Below are positions 1-9,178 of a DNA stretch of 64,000 nt, in pieces. Under the pieces are notes generated by a model. That model did no database searches and was not told the origin of the DNA. It worked only from the letters and a program-made list of their open reading frames with translations. The DNA lies in the NCBI RefSeq assembly GCF_000148585.2, contig NZ_CP028414.1:1789501-1853500 (forward strand), in the 5' to 3' direction. Position 1 is the first letter of the stretch. The number at the start of each line of letters is the position of its first letter. The stretch comes from Streptococcus mitis NCTC 12261. GTDB lineage: Bacteria > Bacillota > Bacilli > Lactobacillales > Streptococcaceae. Made by a program: the position numbers and the translations under genes.

Positions 1-93
1 CTGTTGACGAACCACATAAACTGTACTCAGTGTGACTATCACCAATAGGAGCACACAAACCACCACAAAAATCATCAAAAATGTTGTTACCAT
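1..93 (-). CDS. SPFH/Band 7 (stomatin-like) membrane protein, N-terminal fragment
   Basis: Only the first ~31 codons are in the window; the gene runs off the left edge. The reading is a hydrophobic N-terminal helix ending in TVYVVRQQ, which I recognise as the start of the streptococcal SPFH protein (membrane anchor followed by the SPFH domain). Start choice: an upstream ATG pair at 111/108 has only a weak AGGA, whereas the ATG at 93 has GGAGGT seven bases upstream, so 93 is preferred. An extended -10 (TGC-TATAAT) lies at 125-133. SPFH proteins scaffold membrane microdomains; the specific role here is not visible. Confidence 0.7.
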   Translation of the reverse strand, partial: MVTTFLMIFVVVCVLLLVIVTLSTVYVVRQQ

Positions 94-124
94 CGCGACG
101 ACCTCCATCATTATTTTTTCCTGT

Positions 125-133
125 ATTATAGCA
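125..133 (-). promoter_or_regulatory. Extended -10 promoter of the SPFH gene
   Basis: TGC followed by TATAAT on the minus strand, about 30 bases upstream of the preferred start at 93. No clear -35 was seen, which is acceptable for an extended -10. Confidence 0.5.
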
Positions 134-203
134 CATTTAAAGAAGGTTGTGCAGTTTTTACTGCGATTTTTAAAAATAAAATGTTAACCATCTATTTTGT
201 AAC

Positions 204-236
204 TAAAAAGGATAGCCTCATACAAAGCTATCCTTT
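204..236 (-). terminator. Terminator of the adc operon
   Basis: A 10-bp perfect stem (AAAGGATAGC / GCTATCCTTT) is followed on the minus strand by TTTTT, just after the adcA stop codon. Confidence 0.85.
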
Positions 237-244
237 GATTCTCA

Positions 245-1750
245 TCAATGCGCCAACATTTCTTGGGCGATTTCTTGTCCAGATAGATTATCTGGGTAGT
301 AGGTTGGCCAGTTATCCATTTCTTCAAAGAGAGCTTCTTGGCTTGTGCCTCCAAAGAAGATATGGAAATGTTCTGCCTTAACTGGGGCGATATTGTGGTC
401 ACTAAACTGAACATACTTGAACTGTCCAGCATCAGCATCTGTGGCTTCAAAGAGGAAGCGCACGCCACGATTACCTTTCTTGTAAGTTAAGATTTTCTTA
501 CCAACATACTTGTAGGTGAATTTCTTACTTTGTCCACCTTGAACAAATTCCATAGTGTTATCAGTGATATTAATCTTAGTCACATCTGTCTGATAGCCCT
601 TTGTATAGTAAGCCTTGTACTCAGCCTGAGTCATCTTACCAGTCAACTTAGCCTTGTAGTCAAAGACTTGATCAAACGTGCCATCTTCAAGGAAAGGATA
701 AACTGATTGCCAATTACCTGCATAGTCACTCAAGGTGCGGTCCTTGACAGCTGCATCTTCAAAGTAACCATTTTGAACTGTCTTGGTATCCTCTGCTTTT
801 TCAGGCTCGATTGCTGGGCCTTCTTGGTCCGTTGTTTGTTTCAGAGCCTTGAGGTTTTTCTCCATGATAGAGATGTAATTTTCTCCAGCCTTGGTGTCCT
901 CTTCTGTCAGACTTTCTAAAGGATTAAGGACATCTGTTTTGACACCTGCCTCTTTTGAAAGTGTATTAGCAAGGGCTTGTGAAGCATTCTCCTCAAAGTA
1001 GATATAGGCGATTTTATTTTTCTTGACATACTCTGTCAATTCTGCCAAACGAGCAGCTGATGGTTCTGCATCTGGAGAAAGACCTGAGATTGATACTTGC
1101 TTGAGACCATAGTCCAAGGCAAGGTAGTTAAAGGCTGCGTGTTGAGTCACAAAGCTCTTTTGTTTAGCTTGAGACAAGCCTTCTGCATAAGCCTTATCCA
1201 AAGCTTGTAATTTTTCGATATAGGCAGCAGCATTCTTCTCAAAGGTCTCCTTTTTATCCGGATAATCTGCTGACAAGCTATCACGGATGTGCTCTACAAG
1301 TTTAATGGCACGAACCGGTGATAACCAAACATGGGGATCGTACTCATGGTGATGTCCTTCTTCTCCATGGTCATGGTCTCCCTCTTCTTCCTCGCTACCT
1401 GGTAAGAGCAACATATCGCCTGTCGCCTTGATGGTTTTGACCTTTTTCTTATCCAAGGTATCTAGCAATTTAGGGACCCATGTTTCCATGTTTTCATTTT
1501 CATAAACGAAGGTATCTGCATCTTGGATTTTGGCAACTGCCTTGGCAGACGGTTCATATTCATGGGGTTCTGTCCCAGCACCGATGAGGAGTTCTACATT
1601 AGCAGTATCTCCTGCGACTTGCTTGGTAAATTCATAGACAGGGTAAAAGGTTGTCACAATATTTAGTTTGCCATCTGCCTGCTTTTGATTGGAACAAGCC
1701 ACTAAAAACAAGGCACATAGACTGGCAAACAATAAGCTAATTTTTTTCAC
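245..1750 (-). CDS. adcA: Zinc ABC transporter substrate-binding lipoprotein AdcA with fused ZinT domain
   Basis: 501 residues. A lipoprotein signal ends in LVAC (Cys19). A ZnuA/TroA-type cluster A-I zinc-binding domain covers about residues 25-310 and carries a His/Asp/Glu-rich loop around 120-140 (GDHDHGEEGHHH). A ZinT-like domain follows from about 330 to the end, with the HFHIFFG zinc-binding His cluster near the C terminus. This two-domain build is typical of streptococcal AdcA, which delivers zinc to the AdcBC transporter at the outer membrane face. It is the last gene of adcRCBA, 9 bases after adcB, and is expected to be repressed by AdcR when zinc is replete. Confidence 0.97.
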   Translation of the reverse strand: MKKISLLFASLCALFLVACSNQKQADGKLNIVTTFYPVYEFTKQVAGDTANVELLIGAGTEPHEYEPSAKAVAKIQDADTFVYENENMETWVPKLLDTLDKKKVKTIKATGDMLLLPGSEEEEGDHDHGEEGHHHEYDPHVWLSPVRAIKLVEHIRDSLSADYPDKKETFEKNAAAYIEKLQALDKAYAEGLSQAKQKSFVTQHAAFNYLALDYGLKQVSISGLSPDAEPSAARLAELTEYVKKNKIAYIYFEENASQALANTLSKEAGVKTDVLNPLESLTEEDTKAGENYISIMEKNLKALKQTTDQEGPAIEPEKAEDTKTVQNGYFEDAAVKDRTLSDYAGNWQSVYPFLEDGTFDQVFDYKAKLTGKMTQAEYKAYYTKGYQTDVTKINITDNTMEFVQGGQSKKFTYKYVGKKILTYKKGNRGVRFLFEATDADAGQFKYVQFSDHNIAPVKAEHFHIFFGGTSQEALFEEMDNWPTYYPDNLSGQEIAQEMLAH

Positions 1751-1759
1751 GTTAGTCTC

Positions 1760-2566
1760 CTATTTGATAAAACGTCTTACTAAACTAATGAGTAAAAAGA
1801 CAGTTACAAAAATAATGGTAATACTTGCACTTGCAGGTGTTTCTGCATAGTAGGAAATGTAAAGTCCTGCTACCATTCCCAAAAATCCAATAGCACTGGC
1901 AAGCAGCATAACCGATTTAAAGTTTTTCCCTAGACGCAGGGCAATACTGGCTGGCAAGACCATAATGGTCGATACCAGAAGAGCTCCCGCAGCTGGAATC
2001 ATAAGGGCAATGGCCACCCCCGTCACCATGTTAAAAAGAATGGACATGGTACGAACTGGCAAGCCATCCACAAAGGCCGTATCCTCATCAAAGGTCAAGA
2101 TATACATCGGACGAAGGAAGAGGAAGGTCAAAATCAAAACAACCGCCGCAATGACAAAGAGGGAAATAACCTGCTCTTCACTGATAGTCACGATTGAACC
2201 AAAAAGATACTGGTCCAAACTCATTGAGCTAGAGCTTTTACCCTTGCTCATGACAATCAGAGAAACAGCCAGACCCGTTGACATGAGGATAGCTGTCCCG
2301 ATTTCCATAAAGCTCTTGTAAACCGTACGGAGATACTCCAGGAAGACTGCCGCAATCAAAACAATGGCAATAGTGGAAATAGTCGGAGAAATCCCCAGAA
2401 CCAAACCAAAAGCTACACCCGAAAGCGAGACGTGGCTGAGGGTATCACTCATCAAACTCTGACGACGCAAGATAAGGAAGGTCCCCAATACCGGCGAGAA
2501 AAGACTCATGGCAATAACGGCCAGAAAGGCACGTTGCATAAAGTCATAAGATAACAAACTAAGCAT
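1760..2566 (-). CDS. adcB: Zinc ABC transporter permease AdcB
   Basis: 268 residues, strongly hydrophobic with 7-8 membrane helices, of the ZnuB/TroC ABC-3 permease family; the conserved [15 protein letters not shown] segment is near residues 36-50. The start at 2566 (MLSLLSYDF) is preferred over an in-frame ATG at 2590 because AGGAGGT lies seven bases upstream and the sequence then matches the known pneumococcal start. It overlaps the end of adcC by 8 bases, implying translational coupling. It forms the channel for zinc import with AdcC and AdcA. Confidence 0.96.
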   Translation of the reverse strand: MLSLLSYDFMQRAFLAVIAMSLFSPVLGTFLILRRQSLMSDTLSHVSLSGVAFGLVLGISPTISTIAIVLIAAVFLEYLRTVYKSFMEIGTAILMSTGLAVSLIVMSKGKSSSSMSLDQYLFGSIVTISEEQVISLFVIAAVVLILTFLFLRPMYILTFDEDTAFVDGLPVRTMSILFNMVTGVAIALMIPAAGALLVSTIMVLPASIALRLGKNFKSVMLLASAIGFLGMVAGLYISYYAETPASASITIIFVTVFLLISLVRRFIK

Positions 2567-3263
2567 GGCCCACCTCCTGATCATTCTCATGAACGTTGAA
2601 ACAACGCCATGGCGAGTCTTGGTTACGGACTAGATGAATATTGCGGTCCGCATAGTCCTTAACTTCTTCAGGGTCATGGGTAATCATCAAAACAGCCTTG
2701 CCATGATGATGGGCGCTGTGGTGCATGAGTTCGTAAAATTCGTTTTTACTTCCTGCATCCATCCCCGTTGTCGGCTCATCTAGGATAAACACATCTGGAT
2801 CCGAAGCAAACATACGCGCGATCACCGCTCGCTGCTTTTGTCCTCCAGATAGAGACCCCAAGCGTTTGTCTCGGTGTTCCCACATTCCAACTGAGTCCAG
2901 ACTAGCCTTGATATGCTCCTCATCATGAGCATTCAAACGACGGAACCAGCCTTTTCGCGGATAGCGACCCGACTTGACAAATTCATAAACCGTACTTGGA
3001 AAACCAGCGTTAAAACTGGCAATCTGTTGAGGAAGGTAAGCTATTCTCAATTTCTTACCCTGCGTATTTGTCTTTGAAATGGTCACCTTTCCAATGCGTG
3101 GCTGGAGGATTCCAAGACTGGCCTTAATCAGTGTCGTCTTAGCTGCTCCATTTTCCCCTGTCAAGGTAACAAATTCCCCACTATCAACACTATAATTGAT
3201 ATGTTCAAGAACGGGCTCCTTATCATAATAGAAGGATAAATCCTCTACCGTAATGTATCTCAT
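2559..3263 (-). CDS. adcC: Zinc ABC transporter ATP-binding protein AdcC
   Basis: 234 residues. Walker A is GENGAAKTT (residues ~36-44; the usual third Gly is Ala), the Q-loop is around 75, the signature LSGGQKQR around 137, Walker [11 protein letters not shown] around 158, and the switch His is in MITHDPEE. It powers zinc import through AdcB. It overlaps adcR by one base (ATGA) and adcB by eight, as in a tightly coupled operon. The Ala in Walker A is, as I recall, also native in pneumococcal AdcC, so I do not read it as inactivation. Confidence 0.96.
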   Translation of the reverse strand: MRYITVEDLSFYYDKEPVLEHINYSVDSGEFVTLTGENGAAKTTLIKASLGILQPRIGKVTISKTNTQGKKLRIAYLPQQIASFNAGFPSTVYEFVKSGRYPRKGWFRRLNAHDEEHIKASLDSVGMWEHRDKRLGSLSGGQKQRAVIARMFASDPDVFILDEPTTGMDAGSKNEFYELMHHSAHHHGKAVLMITHDPEEVKDYADRNIHLVRNQDSPWRCFNVHENDQEVGHA

Positions 3264-3703
3264 TATTTGATTTCTCCTACTAAAGCAGTCAAAAACCGCT
3301 GAATCACTTTTTGTTCATTTGGAGTAAACTGAGTTGCCACTTGTTCATAGGTTAAAAGTGTATGCTCATGGTGATGATGGTGCTCCTCAGCGATTGGACG
3401 AGCCAAATCAGTCAACTGATAAAAAATCACACGCGCATCCTTAGGATCTTTAGATGTTTCCAACATCCCTTCCTTGACCAAAGACTTAATGGCCTTGGTA
3501 ACTGCTGCCTGACTGACATTGAGGCGACGCGCCAATTCTGAATTTGTTAAAGATTCCTCTGACAAGAGCATAAGAATGTGCTCCTGAGTATTGGTCAGGG
3601 CCACCTCGCTAGTACAATGACCTATTAGGATTTCATGCTGATTTTCTGCCTGCAAAATCACCTCATTCAAAAAAGCATCGATATCCTTCGCTAGCTGTCT
3701 CAT
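3263..3703 (-). CDS. adcR: Zinc-dependent MarR-family repressor AdcR
   Basis: 146 residues with a MarR winged helix (recognition region around [16 protein letters not shown], ~64-79). The zinc ligands reported for pneumococcal AdcR are all present at the same numbers: Glu24, Cys30, Glu41, His42, Glu107, His108 and His112, the last three in the EEHHHHHEH stretch. It is the first gene of the operon and represses it when zinc-loaded; its operator is at 3766-3777. Confidence 0.97.
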   Translation of the reverse strand: MRQLAKDIDAFLNEVILQAENQHEILIGHCTSEVALTNTQEHILMLLSEESLTNSELARRLNVSQAAVTKAIKSLVKEGMLETSKDPKDARVIFYQLTDLARPIAEEHHHHHEHTLLTYEQVATQFTPNEQKVIQRFLTALVGEIK

Positions 3704-3765
3704 ATCTGACTCCTTTCCTTTTGAACTTCTCTTTTTTAAGAGAAAAATACTATTCTTTGAAATTA

Positions 3766-3804
3766 TTTACTGGTTAATTATATCACAACCAAAAAAAGAG
3801 TCAA
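3766..3804 (-). promoter_or_regulatory. adc promoter with AdcR operator
   Basis: On the minus strand: -35 TTGACT (3799-3804), a 16-base spacer, extended -10 TGA-TATAAT (3777-3782), then TTAACCAGTAAA (3766-3777), one base off the AdcR palindrome TTAACYRGTTAA. The operator sits on and just downstream of the -10, a repressor position. Confidence 0.8.
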
Positions 3805-3839
3805 GAAAAAACGTGAAAACCAGTTTCATTCTTGAACTC
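3790..3839 (-). terminator. Terminator downstream of the dltD remnant
   Basis: The stem GAGTTCAAGAA / TTCTTGACTC (3798-3839, one bulge) is followed by TTTTTTT on the minus strand. It lies between the dltD-end remnant and adcR and overlaps the adc -35. It looks like the original dlt terminator from before the island was inserted. Confidence 0.75.
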
Positions 3840-3852
3840 TTCTATATTATGA

Positions 3853-3894
3853 TCTATTGAAATGCCTTGACATCTCCATCATAAGTTGCCCAGT
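3853..3894 (-). repeat. 42-bp direct repeat, distal copy: remnant of the dltD 3' end
   Basis: 41 of 42 bases match the 3' end of dltD at 15394-15435 in the same orientation. Read on the minus strand it encodes W-A-T-Y-D-G-D-V-K-A-F-Q-stop, against K-E-F-Q in the intact gene. Similarity stops abruptly on both sides. With its partner it brackets the island 3895-15393. Confidence 0.95.
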
Positions 3895-3939
3895 ATCTAA
3901 TTCTATTTTAGAAGACACAACACTTTTTATTCAAATTAT

Positions 3940-3971
3940 ATATAAAATGGAGAAGAGAAAAGTCTTCTCCA
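3940..3971 (-). terminator. Terminator of the surface-protein gene
   Basis: The stem GGAGAAGA / TCTTCTCC (3949-3970) is followed on the minus strand by ATTTTATATAT. It is 72 bases downstream of the LPXTG gene; nothing else is recognisable between them. Confidence 0.75.
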
Positions 3972-4042
3972 AATACATACTTTACCTCACTCAAGAGGTC
4001 TAGAATTTATAACTAGAAACTCATTAAAATTTTGAACAAATT

Positions 4043-7000
4043 TTACTCATTATCCTTCTTACGAAGAACGATACTTAGACCACTCAAAATTCCAACAAAT
4101 CCGAATGCTGCCAAGGCTGCGTTCGATTCCGTACCAGTATTTGGCAATTGAGCTACCTCAGTTGATGGAGCTGGATAAGTGTTTCCATCCGGATTGTAAT
4201 TTGAAGGTACTGGTTTGTTCGGAACTGCCGGTGTTCCCGAATCTTCCGCCACAGGTACAGGTGGTTTTGGAGTCTCGTTTCGTTGAGGTGTTGGAGCTGG
4301 TTGTGGTGTAGGTGCAGGAGCTGGAGTTGGAGTCGGAATTGGATTTGGCTCTGGCTGTGGTTTTGGTTCTTCAGGAATCTTCAGCTCTGGAATCTCCACA
4401 GTTGGCGGATCTAACGGAACTACTCCACCTTCAAATTCTGGCACTTCAACTTTTGGAGCATCAATTTGCATTACATATTGATAAACAATAGTAGTAACAC
4501 CTTCTTTAACCAATCCTTTTTCTTCCACAGTATTTTTAAACTTATCACCTGCTGGAAGAACACGTTTCAATCGGAATGTTACTCCATCTACTACGATAGT
4601 TTCAGGAGCTGTCACAGCGTACTCTTCTCCTGTAGCTTTGTAAGTCGTTTCTTCTTTATCACCAGTAGTTATAGTTGTCGCTTCAGCTACAATGACATTG
4701 TTCTTAGCGACTACGTCATCTGCAAGGAAGTTTTCATTAATATCTACGAATTTAACGATAACTGTTCCTTTTTTATCTTTTGCGTAATCACGTACACTGT
4801 TTGGTTTATTCTGAGAATACTTAACAACAACCGCTGAATCTTTAGATTCATGTGTTACAGTTAATTCATCTACCTTTGCTTTATCCACAGTGTAATCTTT
4901 GATTTCTGGTGACACTACTTCAACAAGTTTTTGTTCTGGAGTCCAATCTGTTGTGTACGTCACTTCACCAGTTCTACTGTTGATTTCGGCAGTTCTTGTG
5001 AAACGAGCATTTTGGTTAACAGGTGCACTTGCTTCCTGACCTGCTTTTGGTCCATTTTCGTATACATAAGTGATGTTACGTTTCACTTCTGTTAGTAAAC
5101 CTAAATCTTTGTAGGTGCGACCTTTTGGATCGTTAGGAATTTTATCCTCTGGTTTTGGAGGATTTTGATCACCATCGTTAGGTTTAGTTGGATCTACTGG
5201 AATAATGTAGTCATATTGGTATACAACTGTCGTAGTTCCTTCTTTCACCTTACCTGTTTCTTCTGTAGTATTATTGAATTTATCAGAAGCTTCATATACA
5301 CCGCTGTATTTGTATTTCTTACCATTAGCTTCGATAACGTCTTTACGGTTCGCTACAGTGCTGTATTCTTCATTTGTTGCTGTATAAGTAGTTTCTTCAC
5401 GATTTGCATAGACTTTTGTCGTAGCTTTTTCTACTACTGCATTATCTTTAACAGTTACCTCTTCACTGATTTCATTTCCTTGAGCGTCTACATACTTAAC
5501 AACTACAGAACCTTTTTTGTCTTTTGCTGCATCATGTTCGATAATTTCAGGATTTTCACGGTATTTAACAATTTCGCTACTGTCTTCAGATTCGTGCGTT
5601 ACTGCTAATTCAGCTACTTTTTCTTTATCAACTGCATATTTATCGATTTTTGGTGACACTACTTCTGCAAGTTTTTGTTCTGGAGTCCACTCGCTTGTAT
5701 ATACTACCTCACCAGTTCTACTATTGATTTCTGCAGTTCTTGTGAAGCGTGCATTTTGGTTAATAGGTGCACTTGCTTCCTGTCCCACTTTTGGTCCATT
5801 TTCGTATACATAAGTGATATCACGTTTGACTTCTTTTAAGAGACCTAAGTCTTTGTATGAACGGTTTTGTGGGTCATTAGGAATCTTATCCTCTGGTTTT
5901 GGAGGATTATTATCACCTTCATTAGGCTTAGTTGGATCTACTGGAATAACATAATCGTATTGATATACAACTGTTGTTGTTCCTTCTTTCACCTTACCTG
6001 TTTCTTCTAATACGTTGTTGTACTTATCAGAAACTTCATACACTCCACGGAAGACATATTTCTTACCATCTTTAGTGATTGTATCAACTTTCTTTTCAAC
6101 AGTATTGTAGTTTACATCATTTTCTGTTACTTCATCACGAGTCGACAGTACAACCTCTCCTGACTTAGTAGCGTATGTTTTCGTTGTTTTAACAACTGCA
6201 TCCGTCACTACATTCGCAGAATCTTTGATTTCATTACCATCAGCATCAACGTACTTAACAACTACTGAACCTTTAGCTTCAGTTACAGTCGGTGTTGTTT
6301 CCTCTTGTTTATCTAGAGTATAGCTGTAGATAACGTGTTTCTCACCTTCTGTCACGTCCCCTGTCGCTGGAGCTGAATCAGATGTTTGCCCTACATATTT
6401 ATAAACTAATCCTGTAGCTTCATCTTTTAGCGTTGGGTATTGTTTATCAGTAGTGTCGTATTTTTCTGTAACTGTACGTTTTTCTTTACGTTCAGATACT
6501 TTTACACCTTTTGAGTAAGTTACATAAGTATCTTCATACTCAACTGGCACTTTATCTTTCACTACTTCTGCTTCTTTTAATGTTTTTAACGTTCCATCTT
6601 CATTGATCACAACGTGTTTCACGTCAACAGAACCTGTCTTAGTCACAACGGAGCTAGACGGAGTTTTCTCTTCTTCACTTACTAGACGATATTCGTAAAC
6701 AACTTCTGTAGTTCCTTCTACTACTTTACCGCTAGCAGCTGGAGAACCTTGTTTTAGACCTACATACTCGTATGTAAATCCAGTATCAGCATCCACTAAG
6801 GTTGGATATTGTTTTGGAGTTGTATCGTAGTTTTGTTCTACTGTTTTAACATCCGTACGTTCATCAACTTTTGTTTCACCTGAATATAAGCTTACGATAG
6901 TTTTTGTTTCTAATGTAACATTATCTTTATCAGTTTCTGATTTTAATTGTTTTCCATCAGTTGTGACATACTTAATAACGACACTACCTTGTTTAGAGGC

Positions 7001-9073
7001 TGTTGTAGTACCCGCTTCTTCTTTTGTGATTTTTAAGTTGTAATAGTGAGTGACGACTGGTTTTTCCTCACCCATTACTTTGTAAGCACGGATTGGTGTG
7101 ATAATTTCTTTTTTAGTGAATGTCGCTGATTCAGTTGTCTCTGTACGAGTTCTTGTACCATTATCACCACTAATGATGTATTTATTTTCAGCAACAGTTT
7201 CTGTAGGAATATACTTTTCATCTGTTACTTTTGCATCTCCTGTAACTGTTACTGTACCGTCTGCAGCAATTTCAACTTTTCCTTTGTTAACTAACGTAGT
7301 TACAGTCGTTTCTTTATCAGGCTCAGTTTCATCTAATGGAATATAGTCATCTGGCTTACCAGTATAAACAGTGTACTCTTTAATGTTTTTAGTTGTTATA
7401 ACATCAATGTAAGCGTGTGGAGAATAATCATCTGGAGTATATTTATATACTGTAGTCGCGTGGATTTCTCTATATGTGCCATTGTTCAATTCTGTAGTAT
7501 CTGTAGGCTCATTTGCAGTAACCGATACTTCTCCAATAATTTTTGGAAAACCTGCTAAAAGTTTTTTGAATTTATCAACAGAAGCATCTGAAATATATCC
7601 AGTATTAAGGTCTATAGGAGCATGCAAAACAAATTCCCCAGCACGTCTCCCAGTTTTTATCAATCCTAGTTCCAATTTCCCAGATTGGATATCATCTTCT
7701 AAAGTTTTTAAATGAGCATCTAAACGCGCTTTAGCCGCTTGAACTTTCTCTCTTCCAGTTGCATCTGTCGCTTTACCTTCTAAGAATTCTAAAGCTTTAT
7801 AATTAGCAATTGTGTAATTTTTTAAAATATCTTTTAATGATGATTGTGATTTATTTAGTCTATAATCATAACTATATTCATCGCCTGTTGCTAAGTTTTT
7901 TACTTCAGACCCAGCATACCCACTTCCAAAACCTAATAATGCGTAAGTTGGGTTTCCACTAGGCGTTTTTTCTACATCATCAGCAGTCCCATAAATTCCA
8001 TCTGCACCAGGTGTATAATAATGGTTGACTTTAGGTCCATCAAAAGTATCGTCCTCTACAATATAAGTTGAAAAAGACTCCTTTTCTTTCTCTTCTACTT
8101 CTATTTTTCTTTCTACTGAGAAAGTAATTGTTCCTTTTGTGATTTTCTTTACAGCCTTCCCTTGACCCACTGCATACGTATCTTTATCAAGAACAAGAAC
8201 TGTATCACCTTCTTGGAGGGTTACGTTTTCTTTGGTAAACTCTTTAGCGTCAGCTTGACCATCTTGCCATTTTGTAACAGCATCTTCATCGCTAGTTACT
8301 CCATTATCTGCTACAACATACTTACCGTATTGTCCATCAGCTGTCTCTTCCACAAGATAGACTTTGCCTTTTGTTTTAGTATAGTCGATTTCCCCTAGTT
8401 TATTATGCATTCCCTCTGGAGACACTGCTGCTTCAATATCGTTAAAACGAGTTTTATCATAAGTAAGCTTATCAGCACCTTCTACTTCAGATTTTCCAGC
8501 GTACTCATAAACCCTACCATTCGCTTCTACGGTGTCTTTTTTACCAGTATCTTTAGACACAACAGTTCCTGGTTGAGTCACAGTTGATTCACGGTAGTCT
8601 TTACCATCTTTATCATAAGCAAGACCTTTTTTATCATAAGGAGTTGTAACTGTACCTGTCCCAGCTGCTACTGTGTCTTTTTTTAGTAATGATTTATCAG
8701 AATCCAATTTGTAATTGACAGTTGCTTCTGATTTAACATTTAACGTATCAGTCCCATCAGCATCGCCCGTATTGCTGTTGGCTTTTGTCGGTTCAGCAGT
8801 TCCTTTTTCTAATACCGCATCTACTTTTACTGTTTTAGATGCATCTTTATCATCTGTAAAAGTTGTGGCTGATGTTGAAGCTACTTTCGATGTATCGGTC
8901 ACCATTGTAGCAGTATCTGTACCATTAGAAGTAACATTAGCAGCTACTGGGCTTGCACCAACAGCTAAAGCCACACCTGTTGCCAAAATCGTTGCACCGA
9001 TTAACTTGGAATCTGTTCGACCATCTTTATACTTACGAAGAGAAAATTTCTCCTGTCTATCAGTATGAAACAT
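4043..9073 (-). CDS. YSIRK-signal, LPXTG-anchored surface protein with MucBP-type repeats
   Basis: 1,676 residues. The N terminus has a YSIRK-like motif (FSLRKYKDG, ~11-19) and a hydrophobic signal ending near residue 45. A non-repetitive region of ~640 residues follows that I do not recognise; it includes a helical KAL...EGK...ARLDAHLKTLEDD stretch near 445-475. MucBP-like modules begin near 694, 814, 935, 1187 and 1434 (GSVVVKYVDADG type). Two long copies repeat with an exact 744-bp period (248 residues) and include a Mub-B2-like part (FTRTAEINSRTGEV). A Pro-rich wall-spanning region, LPNTG near 1642-1646, a hydrophobic helix and a KKDNE tail complete the sortase A signal. RBS AGGAAGG precedes the ATG. 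Function is probably adhesion (mucin or glycan binding), inferred from the modules only. It is the last gene of the island and follows five sugar genes on the same strand, so it may be glycosylated by them. Confidence 0.9.
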   Translation of the reverse strand: MFHTDRQEKFSLRKYKDGRTDSKLIGATILATGVALAVGASPVAANVTSNGTDTATMVTDTSKVASTSATTFTDDKDASKTVKVDAVLEKGTAEPTKANSNTGDADGTDTLNVKSEATVNYKLDSDKSLLKKDTVAAGTGTVTTPYDKKGLAYDKDGKDYRESTVTQPGTVVSKDTGKKDTVEANGRVYEYAGKSEVEGADKLTYDKTRFNDIEAAVSPEGMHNKLGEIDYTKTKGKVYLVEETADGQYGKYVVADNGVTSDEDAVTKWQDGQADAKEFTKENVTLQEGDTVLVLDKDTYAVGQGKAVKKITKGTITFSVERKIEVEEKEKESFSTYIVEDDTFDGPKVNHYYTPGADGIYGTADDVEKTPSGNPTYALLGFGSGYAGSEVKNLATGDEYSYDYRLNKSQSSLKDILKNYTIANYKALEFLEGKATDATGREKVQAAKARLDAHLKTLEDDIQSGKLELGLIKTGRRAGEFVLHAPIDLNTGYISDASVDKFKKLLAGFPKIIGEVSVTANEPTDTTELNNGTYREIHATTVYKYTPDDYSPHAYIDVITTKNIKEYTVYTGKPDDYIPLDETEPDKETTVTTLVNKGKVEIAADGTVTVTGDAKVTDEKYIPTETVAENKYIISGDNGTRTRTETTESATFTKKEIITPIRAYKVMGEEKPVVTHYYNLKITKEEAGTTTASKQGSVVIKYVTTDGKQLKSETDKDNVTLETKTIVSLYSGETKVDERTDVKTVEQNYDTTPKQYPTLVDADTGFTYEYVGLKQGSPAASGKVVEGTTEVVYEYRLVSEEEKTPSSSVVTKTGSVDVKHVVINEDGTLKTLKEAEVVKDKVPVEYEDTYVTYSKGVKVSERKEKRTVTEKYDTTDKQYPTLKDEATGLVYKYVGQTSDSAPATGDVTEGEKHVIYSYTLDKQEETTPTVTEAKGSVVVKYVDADGNEIKDSANVVTDAVVKTTKTYATKSGEVVLSTRDEVTENDVNYNTVEKKVDTITKDGKKYVFRGVYEVSDKYNNVLEETGKVKEGTTTVVYQYDYVIPVDPTKPNEGDNNPPKPEDKIPNDPQNRSYKDLGLLKEVKRDITYVYENGPKVGQEASAPINQNARFTRTAEINSRTGEVVYTSEWTPEQKLAEVVSPKIDKYAVDKEKVAELAVTHESEDSSEIVKYRENPEIIEHDAAKDKKGSVVVKYVDAQGNEISEEVTVKDNAVVEKATTKVYANREETTYTATNEEYSTVANRKDVIEANGKKYKYSGVYEASDKFNNTTEETGKVKEGTTTVVYQYDYIIPVDPTKPNDGDQNPPKPEDKIPNDPKGRTYKDLGLLTEVKRNITYVYENGPKAGQEASAPVNQNARFTRTAEINSRTGEVTYTTDWTPEQKLVEVVSPEIKDYTVDKAKVDELTVTHESKDSAVVVKYSQNKPNSVRDYAKDKKGTVIVKFVDINENFLADDVVAKNNVIVAEATTITTGDKEETTYKATGEEYAVTAPETIVVDGVTFRLKRVLPAGDKFKNTVEEKGLVKEGVTTIVYQYVMQIDAPKVEVPEFEGGVVPLDPPTVEIPELKIPEEPKPQPEPNPIPTPTPAPAPTPQPAPTPQRNETPKPPVPVAEDSGTPAVPNKPVPSNYNPDGNTYPAPSTEVAQLPNTGTESNAALAAFGFVGILSGLSIVLRKKDNE

Positions 9074-9169
9074 AAAACATCGCCTTCCTAAAATTTCATT
9101 GTTTTTTATATTTTGAATCTATAAAATGTGCGCTAAGAACTATAAAACTAAGAAAGTTTTACGCTTTCA

Positions 9170-9178
9170 ATTATATCA
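9170..9178 (-). promoter_or_regulatory. Extended -10 promoter of the surface-protein gene
   Basis: TGA-TATAAT on the minus strand overlaps the stop codon region of the upstream glycosyltransferase. It predicts a leader of about 90 bases. No strong terminator was seen between the two genes, so read-through from the sugar genes is also likely. Confidence 0.5.

Noticed and set aside
2559..3263. Ala for Gly in the AdcC Walker A as an inactivating mutation
   Set aside because: The rest of the ATPase is intact and, as I recall, the same residue is found in functional pneumococcal AdcC.
5165..5813. Long open frames on the plus strand inside the adhesin gene (also near 4466, 7098, 8715)
   Set aside because: They lie antisense to a clearly coding, repeat-rich gene, have no RBS or promoter, and their Ser/Phe/Val-rich translations reflect the complement of the adhesin codons.
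4466..6290. Repeats in the adhesin as a possible CRISPR or tandem array
   Set aside because: The period is 744 bp, in frame, and codes for protein modules.
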